Source: Microbacterium sp. SORGH_AS_1204 (lineage in GTDB: Bacteria > Actinomycetota > Actinomycetes > Actinomycetales > Microbacteriaceae). From it: 64,000 nucleotides of DNA. The stretch spans positions 3,596,001 through 3,660,000 of the forward strand of contig NZ_JAUTBD010000001.1 in the NCBI RefSeq assembly GCF_030818935.1. The letters are read 5' to 3'. Under the pieces are notes generated by a model. That model worked only from the letters and a program-made list of their open reading frames with translations, was not told where the DNA came from and did not search any database. The position numbers and the translations under genes are program-made. Below, one piece after another: positions 37,038 through 45,736 of this stretch. Position 1 is the stretch's first letter. Each line of letters begins with the position of its first letter.

Positions 37038-37493
37038 TCACCCCGCGTCGACGCTGCAGCTCCACGTCACGCCGAACCGGTCGGTCAGCATCCCGAACCC
37101 CGCGCTCCACGCGGACGCTGCCAGAGGCTCGACGACCGTGGCATCCACCGCCAACCCATCCCAGTAGCCCTGCAACTCGTCGAGCGTGGGCGAGCTGATC
37201 GCGACGAAGAGCGCCTGGTCGGTGACCGTCGTGTTGTTCTCGCGGTGGGTGGCGCCGCCGCCGGCGATGGCGCCCTCGGTGCGGCCGGGGATGTCGTAGC
37301 CCATGAGGCGGAAGCCGTTCTCGGCGGCGACGAGGCCGAAGACGACTTTGTCGGACCCGGGGATCTCGGCCGGCATCCCGAAATCGGCGTAGGTGTTTAC
37401 GGCGAGGTGTCCGCCGAAGACGGACTGGTAGAACGCGAGCGCCTCGCGGGCGTCGCCGCGGAAGTTCAGGTGGGTGGTGGTCTGCACGGACAT
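37038..37493 (-). CDS. VOC-superfamily (PhnB-like) protein
   Basis: A 151-residue protein of the glyoxalase/bleomycin-resistance fold, PhnB-like subgroup: THLNFRGDAREALAFYQSVF at the start, GGHLAVNTYADFG, LMGYDIPG, and ALFVAISSPTLDELQGYWDG, ending FGVTWSC. Members often carry no known activity. It is divergent, by about 100 bases, from a WYL-domain regulator gene, which probably controls it. Confidence 0.85.
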   Translation of the reverse strand: MSVQTTTHLNFRGDAREALAFYQSVFGGHLAVNTYADFGMPAEIPGSDKVVFGLVAAENGFRLMGYDIPGRTEGAIAGGGATHRENNTTVTDQALFVAISSPTLDELQGYWDGLAVDATVVEPLAASAWSAGFGMLTDRFGVTWSCSVDAG

Positions 37494-37591
37494 GTCTGCT
37501 CCTCGATGTGTCGGCCCGTTCGGGCTTGTACATCGAAGATCTCAGCCGTGTAGGTCAGTTTCCGTCCGGTACTCCAAATATCGTGGATGCC

Positions 37592-38569
37592 ATGGCCACG
37601 ACGTCGCGATTGCTCACCCTGCTGTCGCTCTTGCAGGCCCGGCGCGACTGGCCGGGCTCGGTGCTGGCGGCGCGGCTCGAGGTCAGCGATCGCACGGTAC
37701 GGCGCGATATCGACCGCCTGCGCGAGATGGGCTACCGCATCGGCTCGACGATGGGGCCCGACGGGGGATACCGCCTCGAAGCGGGCACCGACATGGCCCC
37801 GCTGCTGTTCGACGACGACCAGGCGCTCGCGGTCGCCATCGCGCTGAGAGCGGCCCCGGCGCTGGGTGCCGGTATCGGCGAGGCGGCGGTGCGCGCGCTC
37901 GCGACGATGCGGCAGGTGCTGCCGTCGCGGCTGCGGCATCGGCTCGATGCGGTGGAGGTGACGACGGTCGGGCCTGCGGGTGAGGCGCCGACGCCGGCGG
38001 TTCCGCTCGACGTGCTGTTGACGCTCGCGCAGGCGGTGCGCGACCGGGTGACAGTGCGCTTCGACTACCTGCCGCGGGGCGAGGGGGATGCCCAGGCCCG
38101 CCGGTCCGAGCCGCACCACCTGGTCGCGTCCCAGGGCCGGTGGTACCTGCTCGGGTGGGACCTCGACCGCGAGAACTGGCGGCTGTATTCGGCGGAACGA
38201 GTCCGACCGCGGATGCCGTCCGGCGCCCCGTTCGTGCCGCGGGCCGTGCCGGGTGGTGATGTCGATGCGTTCGTGTCGGCGCGGTTCAAGGGTTCCGACA
38301 CGAATGAGTGGCCCTGTCGGGGAACGGTGCTGCTGCACGCGCCGGCCCGCGACGTGCTGCCCTTCGCCGGAGACGGTGTCGTCACGGTAGTCGACGAGGA
38401 GCGCTGCACGCTTGAGGTGGGGTCGTGGTCGTGGGGTGCGCTCGCCGCGTCGTTCGGGCGGTTCGAGGTGGCGATGGAGGTCGTCGAGCCGCCGGAGTTG
38501 GTGGAGGCCTTCGCGGTGCAGGCGGGGCGGTTCGCGGCGGCGGGGAGCTTCAGGCCGCAGGAGGTCTAG
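37592..38569 (+). CDS. WYL-domain transcriptional regulator (YafY type)
   Basis: The ATG at 37592 gives 325 residues; upstream in-frame codons lack family similarity. The N-terminal HTH (about 1-60) reads TSRLLTLLSLLQARRDWPGS and LEVSDRTVRRDIDRLREMGY. The WYL domain is at about 130-205 (VRFDYLPRGEGD, QGRWYLLGWDLDRENWRLYS), and the C-terminal extension follows (WGALAASFGRFEVAMEVVEP). WYL regulators respond to small ligands or nucleic acids. It is divergent from the PhnB-like gene. Confidence 0.87.
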   Translation: MATTSRLLTLLSLLQARRDWPGSVLAARLEVSDRTVRRDIDRLREMGYRIGSTMGPDGGYRLEAGTDMAPLLFDDDQALAVAIALRAAPALGAGIGEAAVRALATMRQVLPSRLRHRLDAVEVTTVGPAGEAPTPAVPLDVLLTLAQAVRDRVTVRFDYLPRGEGDAQARRSEPHHLVASQGRWYLLGWDLDRENWRLYSAERVRPRMPSGAPFVPRAVPGGDVDAFVSARFKGSDTNEWPCRGTVLLHAPARDVLPFAGDGVVTVVDEERCTLEVGSWSWGALAASFGRFEVAMEVVEPPELVEAFAVQAGRFAAAGSFRPQEV

Positions 38570-38666
38570 TCAGCAGCTGCGCGTTCGCATCCACCTTGGG
38601 TCCGTCGCCGCGGTGGGCATTCTGGGGCGAGCCGCCGAATCAGTCCCCTGTCGCCGATCCTCAACT

Positions 38667-39887
38667 TCAGGTCCCGGACGAGAGGAGCGGAACAGGGATA
38701 CCCGATCGGTCCCAGGCGCGACGCGCACCTCGTTTCAGTCGTTCGTTGCAGTGAACCCCGCACACATGACGCTCCCGATGAATCCAGTGGGCCTTCGGGC
38801 GAATAGCCGTCCCGCACCACAAGCACGGCTCATCGCCCTTTGCCGGACCCGACGGATGCGCCAGGGCCGCGCGATACCAGGTCCAGCAATCGCCACCATC
38901 GGGGCCACTGCCGGCTTGCGAGACCACCCAATCGGCGACCTTCGTCCGGGCCCCGCTAGCGGCGATTTTCGCGCGGAGCTCCTCTTCACTCATCGACATC
39001 CGTGTGACGAAAGCGTCCTCCGTGATGATCTCGAGCGGTTGCCCGCCTTCGACCTGACGAAAAGCCTTCGCGAGCTTCGAAGTGAAGGCCGTTCCCGGGC
39101 GGAAGGTCCGGTCGTCGAAGTCGCCGGTCACCAGAATCGTCGTGGTGCGCGTGACCCCCTCCTGCCACGTTCCCCCCTGCTCGACAACCAACTCGCGGGC
39201 CCGACTGCGCACCATGTGCTTCAGAGCCCCGGTGAAGCAAACGACCTCACCCGCGAAGCCCGTCCCCACGATGGGATCGCCCTCGGCGGTGAGTGCAGCG
39301 AAGAGATCGTCGTCACGCTCTGACCACGTCGCTGTCGGAGGGACCGCAAGCGCTCGCGTCAGATCATCGACAGAGTCCACTGCCGCGGTCGCCGCCAGCG
39401 CGAGCAGGACGAGTGCACAGGCCCGTGCATCGGCGAGAGGGTCGTGGTGGTCGAACGACGGCACGTTCAAGTGGGCGGCAACCCAGGGCAACGAGTAGGA
39501 CGGCAGGTGAAGGGCTGCCCGCGATAGACGTAGTGTGCACACCACGTCGAACGTCGGCCAGTCGATATCGAACGCGCCACACGTATTCAGCAGGACTGCG
39601 GTGTCGAAGGCTGCGTTATGCCCGACGATGACATCGTCCCCGAGGAACTCTCGCAAAGCCGGGTAGATCTCGGGCCACTGTGGCGAGCGCGCGACGTCTT
39701 CGGAAGTGATGCCGTGGACGCGGACGTTGCCAGGTGCGAACTCATCGTGATCGACAGGCGGCCGGATGAGCGAGAAGAACTCATCGGTGATCCGCCCATC
39801 GCGGACACGTACGGCGCCGACCGCGCACGCCGACGATCGAGAGCCGTTCGCAGTCTCGAAGTCCAACGCGACGAAGTCCAGTCCCAT
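38667..39887 (-). CDS. DnaQ-type 3'-5' exonuclease with BRCT domain
   Basis: From the ATG at 39887 the product is 406 residues. The exonuclease domain (1-175) has ExoI DFVALDFETANG with Asp9/Glu11, ExoII VIVGHNAAFDTAVL and ExoIII HHDPLADARAC, a complete DEDD set. A BRCT domain follows at about 220-300 (GEVVCFTGALKHMVRSRARE, then GGTWQEGVTRTTTILVTGDF). The C-terminus has a CLWCG...CGVHC four-Cys/His knuckle, probably zinc-binding. The domain order resembles exonucleases of actinobacterial repair systems. It lies in a stretch with few GGATGCC motifs, suggesting transfer. Confidence 0.8.
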   Translation of the reverse strand: MGLDFVALDFETANGSRSSACAVGAVRVRDGRITDEFFSLIRPPVDHDEFAPGNVRVHGITSEDVARSPQWPEIYPALREFLGDDVIVGHNAAFDTAVLLNTCGAFDIDWPTFDVVCTLRLSRAALHLPSYSLPWVAAHLNVPSFDHHDPLADARACALVLLALAATAAVDSVDDLTRALAVPPTATWSERDDDLFAALTAEGDPIVGTGFAGEVVCFTGALKHMVRSRARELVVEQGGTWQEGVTRTTTILVTGDFDDRTFRPGTAFTSKLAKAFRQVEGGQPLEIITEDAFVTRMSMSEEELRAKIAASGARTKVADWVVSQAGSGPDGGDCWTWYRAALAHPSGPAKGDEPCLWCGTAIRPKAHWIHRERHVCGVHCNERLKRGARRAWDRSGIPVPLLSSGT

Positions 39888-40002
39888 CACATGCCTCCCG
39901 GGTCGGCAGATTGAGCAAACCGGCCACGTCACCAGCCGGGATACTGTGCGGAGAAGAGACCTCTGCGCACAGGTGCAAGTATCGGAGATAAGGCGCGCAG
40001 GC

Positions 40003-40242
40003 ATGACACAGCCCCACCGCTACGCCATCAACGTCACCCGCGACGGCTGCGTTCATCACGAGGCGGGCCTGCCGGCGCATGCCGAGGCCATGGCGTTCTC
40101 GACCGACGAGCTCCGGCGCTTTGGCACGTTTTCAGCTGGTGGAGCGGTCACGACCGTCGATCTAGCTGGCGCCGCAGATCTTGTGTTCGCTCGCGGGCTC
40201 GATCGACCAGAGTTGCGGCAAACTGTCGTTCTTGCCCGCTGA
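40003..40242 (+). pseudogene. 5' fragment of a DHFR-like gene
   Basis: The first 43 or so residues (MTQPHRYAINVTRDGCVHHE, then EAMAFSTDELRR) closely match the start of the intact DHFR-like gene at 41967. Similarity ends near 40134 and the frame then runs antisense into hipA. The two DNA copies are clearly alike but diverged (roughly 80% by eye). The hipBA module lies exactly between them. Confidence 0.65.
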
Positions 40243-41473
40243 GGGAGGCCTCCTCGGCGGCAAGACTCAGCGCCTCGGGCAACCCATCGACGTACGTCCG
40301 TGCGCGCGAGTACACCCAGTCCGCTGTGGCTCCTTGCCCCAGGATGCCGTTGAGAACACGAGCCTCGCGCACGATATGCCGAGGCTCGATCTCGAAGGTG
40401 CGGTAGCGGCCGTCGAACGACATCGCGAGCTTTGCTCTGCGATTGTTGATCTCGGGGTACGGCAGTGCTGAGCCGAGGTCATAGAGAGGCGCAAGGCGCG
40501 GCCATCCTGTTCGAGCCATCGGCCAAAGCAACGCGTAGTTCTTCGCGTGAGCGTCGGTGCCCAGCGCGACCCAGTTGAAGATCGTGGCGTCGAAAAATCT
40601 GAGGGCCTGCTCCGGGCCCGTGGGACCGAATCTGTCGATGATGAGTTGTGAGATCGAGGCGATGCCGGGGCCGCCCTCGTTCTGGTACTTCGCAGTCGGG
40701 TGCGTACCCGCCGCCTGCGCGAAATCTTCCTGGTGCCTGCGGGCGATCGACCTTTCCTCGGTTTGCGCGGTGCGGCGATGCCGGTCGAAGCGCTCGATCA
40801 CGATCGCGCGCTCCCCGTCGAAGTTCACCAGTCGGCTGTGCGCGACTTCCATGTTCAGGTGATGCGCAGCGCGCATTGTCAGGTGCTCATTCAGATCGCC
40901 CCAGCGGAGCCCTGCCACGCCGGGCTTGACGATGTGCGTCGACGCGGCGCGTCCGGTCGCAAATCCCCAGGCGTCGGAACCACGGACGAGAGTGAACTTG
41001 GACTGTGCCCCGGCGAGCGAGAAGTAGCCTCCGTCATACCCGGTCGCCACCCACGCGGAAGGGTCGGCTCGCAGTTCGCGCAGGTGCGAGGCTATGATCG
41101 CGTCGTCGACCCACTCGATCTCGCCCGATCCGTCGAGGACCGGATCGTCCCACTCGGCCGAGTCGATGAGCTGCACGGCGCCCGCCGCATCCCGTCCAAC
41201 GTGGGCAAGCAGCGCCATCGGGTTGCGCGGGGAGACGCCGAACGTCCGCCCCCACCGCGCCAGCACGTCGTCGTTGTCGGGCAGAAGGTTCCAGAGGAAG
41301 TTCCCTGGCGCGGTGCCCTCGTGTCGGCGTCGGCTCTTCGGCAACGACAGTGACAGTTCGAGGCGGCCGGCATCACGCTGCCAGACGGGATCGAACTCCA
41401 GCGAGATGTCGCCCCCGTCGCGTTGGGCGAACCAGCCGATGCGGCGCCCATCCAGATACGCGGTGAGCCTCAC
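40148..41473 (-). CDS. hipA: HipA-family serine/threonine kinase toxin
   Basis: The GTG at 41473 overlaps the hipB stop (GTGA) and gives 441 residues. The N-terminal couple_hipA-type domain (LTAYLDGRRIGWFAQRDGGD) leads to the kinase core: the Gly-rich loop SLAGAQSKFTLV (about 152-163), the ATP lysine in THIVKPG (about 183), the catalytic Asp in ALGTDAHAKNYAL (about 307) and the metal-binding PLYDLGSALPYP (about 330). All catalytic residues are present. In E. coli HipA phosphorylates GltX and causes dormancy; related enzymes act on other targets. It forms a toxin-antitoxin pair with the upstream HTH protein. Confidence 0.9.
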   Translation of the reverse strand: MRLTAYLDGRRIGWFAQRDGGDISLEFDPVWQRDAGRLELSLSLPKSRRRHEGTAPGNFLWNLLPDNDDVLARWGRTFGVSPRNPMALLAHVGRDAAGAVQLIDSAEWDDPVLDGSGEIEWVDDAIIASHLRELRADPSAWVATGYDGGYFSLAGAQSKFTLVRGSDAWGFATGRAASTHIVKPGVAGLRWGDLNEHLTMRAAHHLNMEVAHSRLVNFDGERAIVIERFDRHRRTAQTEERSIARRHQEDFAQAAGTHPTAKYQNEGGPGIASISQLIIDRFGPTGPEQALRFFDATIFNWVALGTDAHAKNYALLWPMARTGWPRLAPLYDLGSALPYPEINNRRAKLAMSFDGRYRTFEIEPRHIVREARVLNGILGQGATADWVYSRARTYVDGLPEALSLAAEEASLSGQERQFAATLVDRARERTQDLRRQLDRRS

Positions 41474-41754
41474 GGCTGGGCCTTCGGTGCGTTCCACGGG
41501 TCGACGACATCCATGAACATCGGATCCGAGTCCGTCTCCTCCTCAGCCGTGTCGACCTCGGCATACAGGTCAAGTGCATTGAGCACCGCCATCAGGCTGT
41601 CCACACTCGCGCTGCCCGCGTGACCGGACTCGAACCGGACCACCCACTGGCGAGCACGCCCGATTCGCCGCGCCAGCTCCGCCTGGGTGAGTCCCAGATC
41701 GGTGCGGCGATCGCGAACGATGTTCCCCCAATCGTTGGAGACGTTCACGAGCAT
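41470..41754 (-). CDS. hipB: HipB-type antitoxin, XRE-family HTH protein
   Basis: The ATG at 41754 follows GGGGAGGA and gives 94 residues. The helix-turn-helix is WGNIVRDRRTDLGLTQAELA followed by RRIGRARQWVVRFESGHAGS. The C-terminal tail is acidic (EVDTAEEETDSDP) and likely contacts HipA. It neutralises the toxin and represses the operon. Candidate sites are the TGTACG/CGTACA repeats just upstream. Confidence 0.87.
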   Translation of the reverse strand: MLVNVSNDWGNIVRDRRTDLGLTQAELARRIGRARQWVVRFESGHAGSASVDSLMAVLNALDLYAEVDTAEEETDSDPMFMDVVDPWNAPKAQP

Positions 41755-41807
41755 TGGTCGGTCCTCCCCGCTCACGCCATGCACGAAATCTCGGTCATGG
41801 TCTGCTA

Positions 41808-41853
41808 TGTACGATAATGCTGACATTTCGCTACGTGTACGTCAACGCGTACA
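41808..41853 (-). promoter_or_regulatory. Probable hipBA operator-promoter
   Basis: An inverted repeat TGTACG-TCAACG-CGTACA (41836-41853) and a third half-site TGTACG (41808-41813) surround sequence reading, on the minus strand, TTGACG followed by A/T-rich CATTATCG. Repeated half-sites over a promoter fit cooperative HipB binding. Confidence 0.5.
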
Positions 41854-41966
41854 TGGGTGCCCGCAGCATGTCACCGTGGCGTCGGTGGAGGCGTCCGCGG
41901 CGAGGTGGTTCGCGGCACCGGGTACAGGCACTTCCGGCGCGGGGGGCTGAGGAGGAAGCTGACGGC

Positions 41967-42533
41967 ATGACCCAACCCCTCCGCTACGCCATCAACGTCA
42001 CCGTCGACGGCTGCGTCCACCACGAGTCGGGCCTGCCGCCGGACGCCGAGTCCATGGCGTTCTGGACCGACGAACTGCGGCGCTCCGACACGCTCCTCTA
42101 CGGCCGCGTCACTTACGAGCTCATGCAGGGTGCGTGGCGTCGGCCCGAGTCGGGGGAGTGGCCCGAGTGGATGGATGCCAGCGAGGTGGCGTTCTCGGAA
42201 GTGATGGACCCGATGCGGAAGGTCGTGGCATCCACTTCTCTCGACGTTGTCGATTGGAATGCCGAGCTGATCCGCGGCGATGTGGTGGAGGCGGTTCGGG
42301 TGTTGAAGGAGCGTCCTGGCCGGGGGATCGCGCTGGGTGGTGTGCAGCTGCCGGCGACGCTCGCCGCGCACGGGCTCATCGACGAGTACACGTTCGTCGT
42401 GCATCCGGTGATCGCGGGGCGGGGGCCGCGGCTGCTCGACGATGTCGACCTGACGCTCGAGCTGGTGGAGCGGCGGGAGTTCGGGTCGGGCGCGAGCGTG
42501 CAGCGCTACCGACCGGCGAAGCAGGAGTTGTGA
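41967..42533 (+). CDS. Dihydrofolate reductase-family (RibD C-terminal-like) protein
   Basis: A 188-residue protein of the bacterial bifunctional deaminase-reductase C-terminal fold. Landmarks are RYAINVTVDGCVHHESGLPP, LLYGRVTYELM, VVASTSLDVVDWNAELI and GRGIALGGVQLPATLAAHGL with LIDEYTFVVHPVIAGRG. It is expected to bind NADPH in the cytoplasm; most relatives have unknown substrates. A truncated, diverged copy of its 5' end lies upstream, on the far side of hipBA. Confidence 0.85.
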   Translation: MTQPLRYAINVTVDGCVHHESGLPPDAESMAFWTDELRRSDTLLYGRVTYELMQGAWRRPESGEWPEWMDASEVAFSEVMDPMRKVVASTSLDVVDWNAELIRGDVVEAVRVLKERPGRGIALGGVQLPATLAAHGLIDEYTFVVHPVIAGRGPRLLDDVDLTLELVERREFGSGASVQRYRPAKQEL

Positions 42534-42609
42534 GTTCGATATGAATCAGTTGAGCGTTCCCTCATAGACTGTCGGGGCTCGTCGGCAGACGGCGGGCACT
42601 CAGCTCAGA

Positions 42610-42630
42610 GGCCGCGAATCCAACGCGGCC
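42610..42630 (+). terminator. Small hairpin before the DUF2510-type gene
   Basis: GGCCGCG and CGCGGCC flank a 7-base loop and are followed by CTTTCC. It may end transcription from the DHFR-like gene. Confidence 0.35.
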
Positions 42631-42650
42631 CTTTCCGTGGGGGAAACACC

Positions 42651-43727
42651 TTGACTGATTCGATCACTCCAGCCGCGCCCGCAGGCTGGTTCCCGGCAGG
42701 CGTCGAAGGACAGGAGCGCTACTGGGACGGCGCCGCGTGGACCGACCACGTTCGTCCCGTCGGCACCGCATCCGGCGAGAGCGACGTCGTCGCGGCCGGG
42801 CCGTCGGCTCCCGAGCCCGAGAAGAAGCCTCGCAACGTTCTCGGCATCGTGGCGCTCGCGCTGGCGGCCGTGGGATTCATCTTCGCGTGCATCCCCGGGG
42901 CCCTCATTGTCGGGTGGGTTCTGCTGCCGATCGCCTTCATCCTCGGCATCGTGGCGCTCTTCCAGAAGGACAAGCCCAAGTGGCAGGGTGTCACCGCCAT
43001 CATCGTGTCGGTCGTCGGCACGATCATCGGGGTCATCGTCTTCCTCGTGGTCGCGGCCACCGCTTTCAACAACGCGTTCGATGACACGGTGATCGGAGAA
43101 GCGGGCACGTCCGGCATCGTGGAAGAGGAGGCGCCCGCGACCGCTGACGAGCCCGCGCTCGCAGCCGCGCAGGAGTTGGTGCTGGGCGAGACAGCATTCG
43201 GCGTGGACACCGAGAGCGGCATGGGTTGGTATGCCGTGCAGGTGACCAATCCGAATGAGGACTACGTCTTCGGCAACGCCGGCATTGATGTAGAGGCGTA
43301 CGACGCGAACGGTGTGCTCATCGACACCGGCACGGATTACAGCACGATCCTTTCGGGCAGCTCGTGGTTCGTTGGCCGGTTCTTGCAGGTGGGGTCGGCG
43401 CAGATCGATCGCATCGAGGTGCGGGGGCCCACCGCTGACGCGGCGACGTACGCGCCCGCCGCCGAGACCGGATCCTTCACGGTCGGCGAGGTGACCACCG
43501 GCTCCGAGTATGACTGGATGACGGTCAACGGCACTGTCACGAGCAATTTCACCGAGGACCAGGACATGGTTCGCATCGACGTGATCGCCCGCGACGGCGG
43601 CGGGAAGATCGTGGGTGTCGACTTCACCTACACGGATCGAGTGCCCGCCGGCGGAACGGTGGCATGGAACGTGCCGCTGTGGCAGGTGCCGCTGGACAGC
43701 AAGGTCGAGGCGTTCCCTCACCTGTAA
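42651..43727 (+). CDS. DUF2510/DUF4190-like membrane protein
   Basis: The 358-residue protein starts at TTG behind GGGGGAAA. The N-terminal DUF2510 motif (PAGWFPAGVEGQERYWDGAA followed by WTDHVRP) spans residues 10-35. Two transmembrane segments lie at about 63-95 (IVALALAAVGFIFACIPGAL region) and 112-142 (AIIVSVVGTIIGVIVFLVVA). The extracellular part of about 210 residues resembles the DUF4352/FxLYD beta-sandwich (YAVQVTNPNEDYVFGNAGID). Such proteins are common in actinobacteria and may sense envelope conditions; the role is unknown. A strong terminator follows. Confidence 0.8.
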   Translation: MTDSITPAAPAGWFPAGVEGQERYWDGAAWTDHVRPVGTASGESDVVAAGPSAPEPEKKPRNVLGIVALALAAVGFIFACIPGALIVGWVLLPIAFILGIVALFQKDKPKWQGVTAIIVSVVGTIIGVIVFLVVAATAFNNAFDDTVIGEAGTSGIVEEEAPATADEPALAAAQELVLGETAFGVDTESGMGWYAVQVTNPNEDYVFGNAGIDVEAYDANGVLIDTGTDYSTILSGSSWFVGRFLQVGSAQIDRIEVRGPTADAATYAPAAETGSFTVGEVTTGSEYDWMTVNGTVTSNFTEDQDMVRIDVIARDGGGKIVGVDFTYTDRVPAGGTVAWNVPLWQVPLDSKVEAFPHL

Positions 43728-43749
43728 GGTCCGACCGCTTCACCACTTC

Positions 43750-43793
43750 GAGGGCCACAAGGGGCCGCCTTCGGGCGCTCCCTTGTGGCCCTC
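43750..43793 (+). terminator. Terminator after the DUF2510-type gene
   Basis: GAGGGCCACAAGGG and CCCTTGTGGCCCTC form a perfect 14-bp stem, with a smaller GCC-rich hairpin and TTCG loop at its tip. Confidence 0.85.
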
Positions 43794-43917
43794 GCTCGTG
43801 TGAGAAGACAACTCCTTAGTCGGGCGGTGACGAGTGGTTGGGTTCACCCGCGTTGGAATGCAGCACCGGTGCTTCCCGCGGTTTCTCGTCGATCATCGAC
43901 CCCGAGGGGTGCGCGAG

Positions 43918-44238
43918 CTACGGCGACTCGACCGCGCCCATCTCGGACCGGCCCGATTCGAGAAACCGTACGGAGACGGGGTGGGTTCGCCCGTCCGTCA
44001 GGCGCACGGGGTTGCGCTTCGACGCCTTGGTCGTTCCAAACTGTGCGATGACCTTCTCGCCTCTCACATTGGTTCGTTCCTCCGTCCGATTACGCGGCGG
44101 TTCCCGGTGTTGGACGGGCTTGGGCTTCTTGCGCGTGGTCTTGCCGGTCTTCTGCGAGGGGAGCCCCTGCTCCTTACGGCGCGCGTTCAGAATCTCCTGC
44201 GCCTGCTCGTTCGCGCGCGCCTTCCGACTTTTGGTCAC
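43918..44238 (-). CDS. Small basic hypothetical protein
   Basis: A 106-residue reading frame from a GTG at 44238 behind GGAAGG; earlier in-frame starts to 44325 exist. The sequence is rich in Lys/Arg (TKSRKARANEQAQEILNARR and KTGKTTRKKPKP) and ends with a more ordered part (VIAQFGTTKASKRNPVRLTD). No family recognised, and the overlapping plus-strand frames look like shadows. It is probably real because the codon pattern and hydrophilic composition are sensible, but support is modest. Confidence 0.45.
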   Translation of the reverse strand: MTKSRKARANEQAQEILNARRKEQGLPSQKTGKTTRKKPKPVQHREPPRNRTEERTNVRGEKVIAQFGTTKASKRNPVRLTDGRTHPVSVRFLESGRSEMGAVESP

Positions 44239-44372
44239 CACGATCACCTGCCTTCCAGCAGACACGTTAGGGGACGCCACCATCGCGACGATCTGTGCCT
44301 GTTGGTGAGGGTTCCGCGTGAGCAACGCCAGGGGCCCCGCACGAGGAATGTGCGGGGCCCCTTCACGGTGCG

Positions 44373-45449
44373 TCAGCCCTGCAGCGCCGGGTAATCCGTG
44401 TAGCCGCGCTCGCCGCCGCCGTAGACCGTGGCTTGGTCCACCTCATTCTCCGAAGCGCCCTGCTCCCAGCGCTCCACGAGGTCGGGGTTGGCGATCGCAG
44501 GGCGGCCGACGGCCACGAGGTCGGCGATGCCGTCGTCGACCGCCGAGACGGCCTCGTCGCGCGTGGTGACCGCCGAGAAGCCGGAGTTCACGATGAATGT
44601 GCCGCCGAAGGCGCGGCGCAGGTCCTGGACCAGCTCGCCGGCGGGGTCGGCGTGCAGCACGCTCAGATACGCCAGGCCCAGCGGAGCAAGCCCCGCGATG
44701 AGTGCCTCGTACGTCGCGCGGGTCTCCGCGGCATCCTGCTCCCAGACGTCCTGGATGTTGTGGGCGGGAGAGATGCGGATGCCGACGCGACCGGCCCCGA
44801 CCTCGGCGACGACGGCTTCGGCGACCTCGATGACGAAGTGGGCGCGGGCCTCGGGCGATCCGCCGTAGGCGTCGGTGCGCTGGTTGGAGGCGGGGGAGAG
44901 GAACTCGTGCAGCAGGTATCCATTGGCGGCGTGCAGTTCGACGCCGTCGATGCCGGCATCCACTGCCCGTCGAGCCGCGGCGACGAACTCGTCGCGCACG
45001 GTCGCGAGCTCGTCGGTCTCGAGCGCGTGGGGCGTGGCGTAGGGCACCTTCGAACCGTCGGCGAGGCGCACATCGCCGTCGATCGCGATCGCCGAGGGGG
45101 CGACGATGCGGTCGGTGCCGGTGATGTCGGGGTGCGTGACGCGTCCGCCGTTCATGAGCTGCATGAACACAGTGCCGCCCTCGGCGTGCACGGCGTCGGC
45201 GACCTTCGCCCACCCGGCGGCCTGCGCGTCGGTGACGATGCCCGGCTGACCCGGGTACGCCTTCGACTCGTCACTGGGGTAGACGCCCTCGGTGACGAGC
45301 AGGCCGATGCCCGCGCGCTGCGCGTAATAGGTCGCCACGAGGTGTCCGGGAACGCCGTCGGCGCCGGCGCGCAGGCGGGTCATCGGGGCGAGCGAGACGC
45401 GGTTGCGAACGTCGACATCGCCGACGGTGGTGGGGGAGAAGAGGCTCAC
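44373..45449 (-). CDS. Old-yellow-enzyme alkene reductase
   Basis: The GTG at 45449 behind GAAAGGAC gives 358 residues. FMN-binding and active-site motifs of the OYE family are present: RNRVSLAPMTRLRAG, VTEGVYPSDESKAYPGQPGI, QLMNGGRVTH, the substrate pair in ELHAANGYLLHEFLSP (His with Asn), and SNQRTDAYGGSPEARA. The enzyme reduces activated C=C bonds (enones, nitro-esters) with NAD(P)H and acts in detoxification. It is monocistronic and convergent with nothing nearby. Confidence 0.92.
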   Translation of the reverse strand: MSLFSPTTVGDVDVRNRVSLAPMTRLRAGADGVPGHLVATYYAQRAGIGLLVTEGVYPSDESKAYPGQPGIVTDAQAAGWAKVADAVHAEGGTVFMQLMNGGRVTHPDITGTDRIVAPSAIAIDGDVRLADGSKVPYATPHALETDELATVRDEFVAAARRAVDAGIDGVELHAANGYLLHEFLSPASNQRTDAYGGSPEARAHFVIEVAEAVVAEVGAGRVGIRISPAHNIQDVWEQDAAETRATYEALIAGLAPLGLAYLSVLHADPAGELVQDLRRAFGGTFIVNSGFSAVTTRDEAVSAVDDGIADLVAVGRPAIANPDLVERWEQGASENEVDQATVYGGGERGYTDYPALQG

Positions 45450-45546
45450 GGGAGTCCTTTCGTGGGGAACGGGGGCCACGCGTCCTCAACGAGGGGCGGC
45501 GGGTGCCTATTCCACAGCGGCGGGATGAGCGCGACGGGCGGGTTGA

Positions 45547-45645
45547 CGCGCGGCCCGGTGCCCCCGGACAGCGGGCACGGCGACGTGCGCGGACCCCGCG
45601 CGGCCCGGTGCCCCCGGACAGCGGGCACGGCGACGTGCGCGGACC
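45547..45645. repeat. Two tandem copies of a 50-bp unit
   Basis: GCGCGGCCCGGTGCCCCCGG begins each copy, at 45547 and 45597. The copies appear identical except for one C at the end. Each includes a short inverted repeat (GTGCCC with GGGCAC). The rest of the 45450-45736 gap shows no gene. Confidence 0.8.
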
Positions 45646-45736
45646 CGCGAGACATCGAGCGTGAGGGTTCGCCGAATTGCGCATCGTCAGCCACGGTGAT
45701 GGTTCGCCGGGCCTCGCACGGTCGCCGCATCTACCC

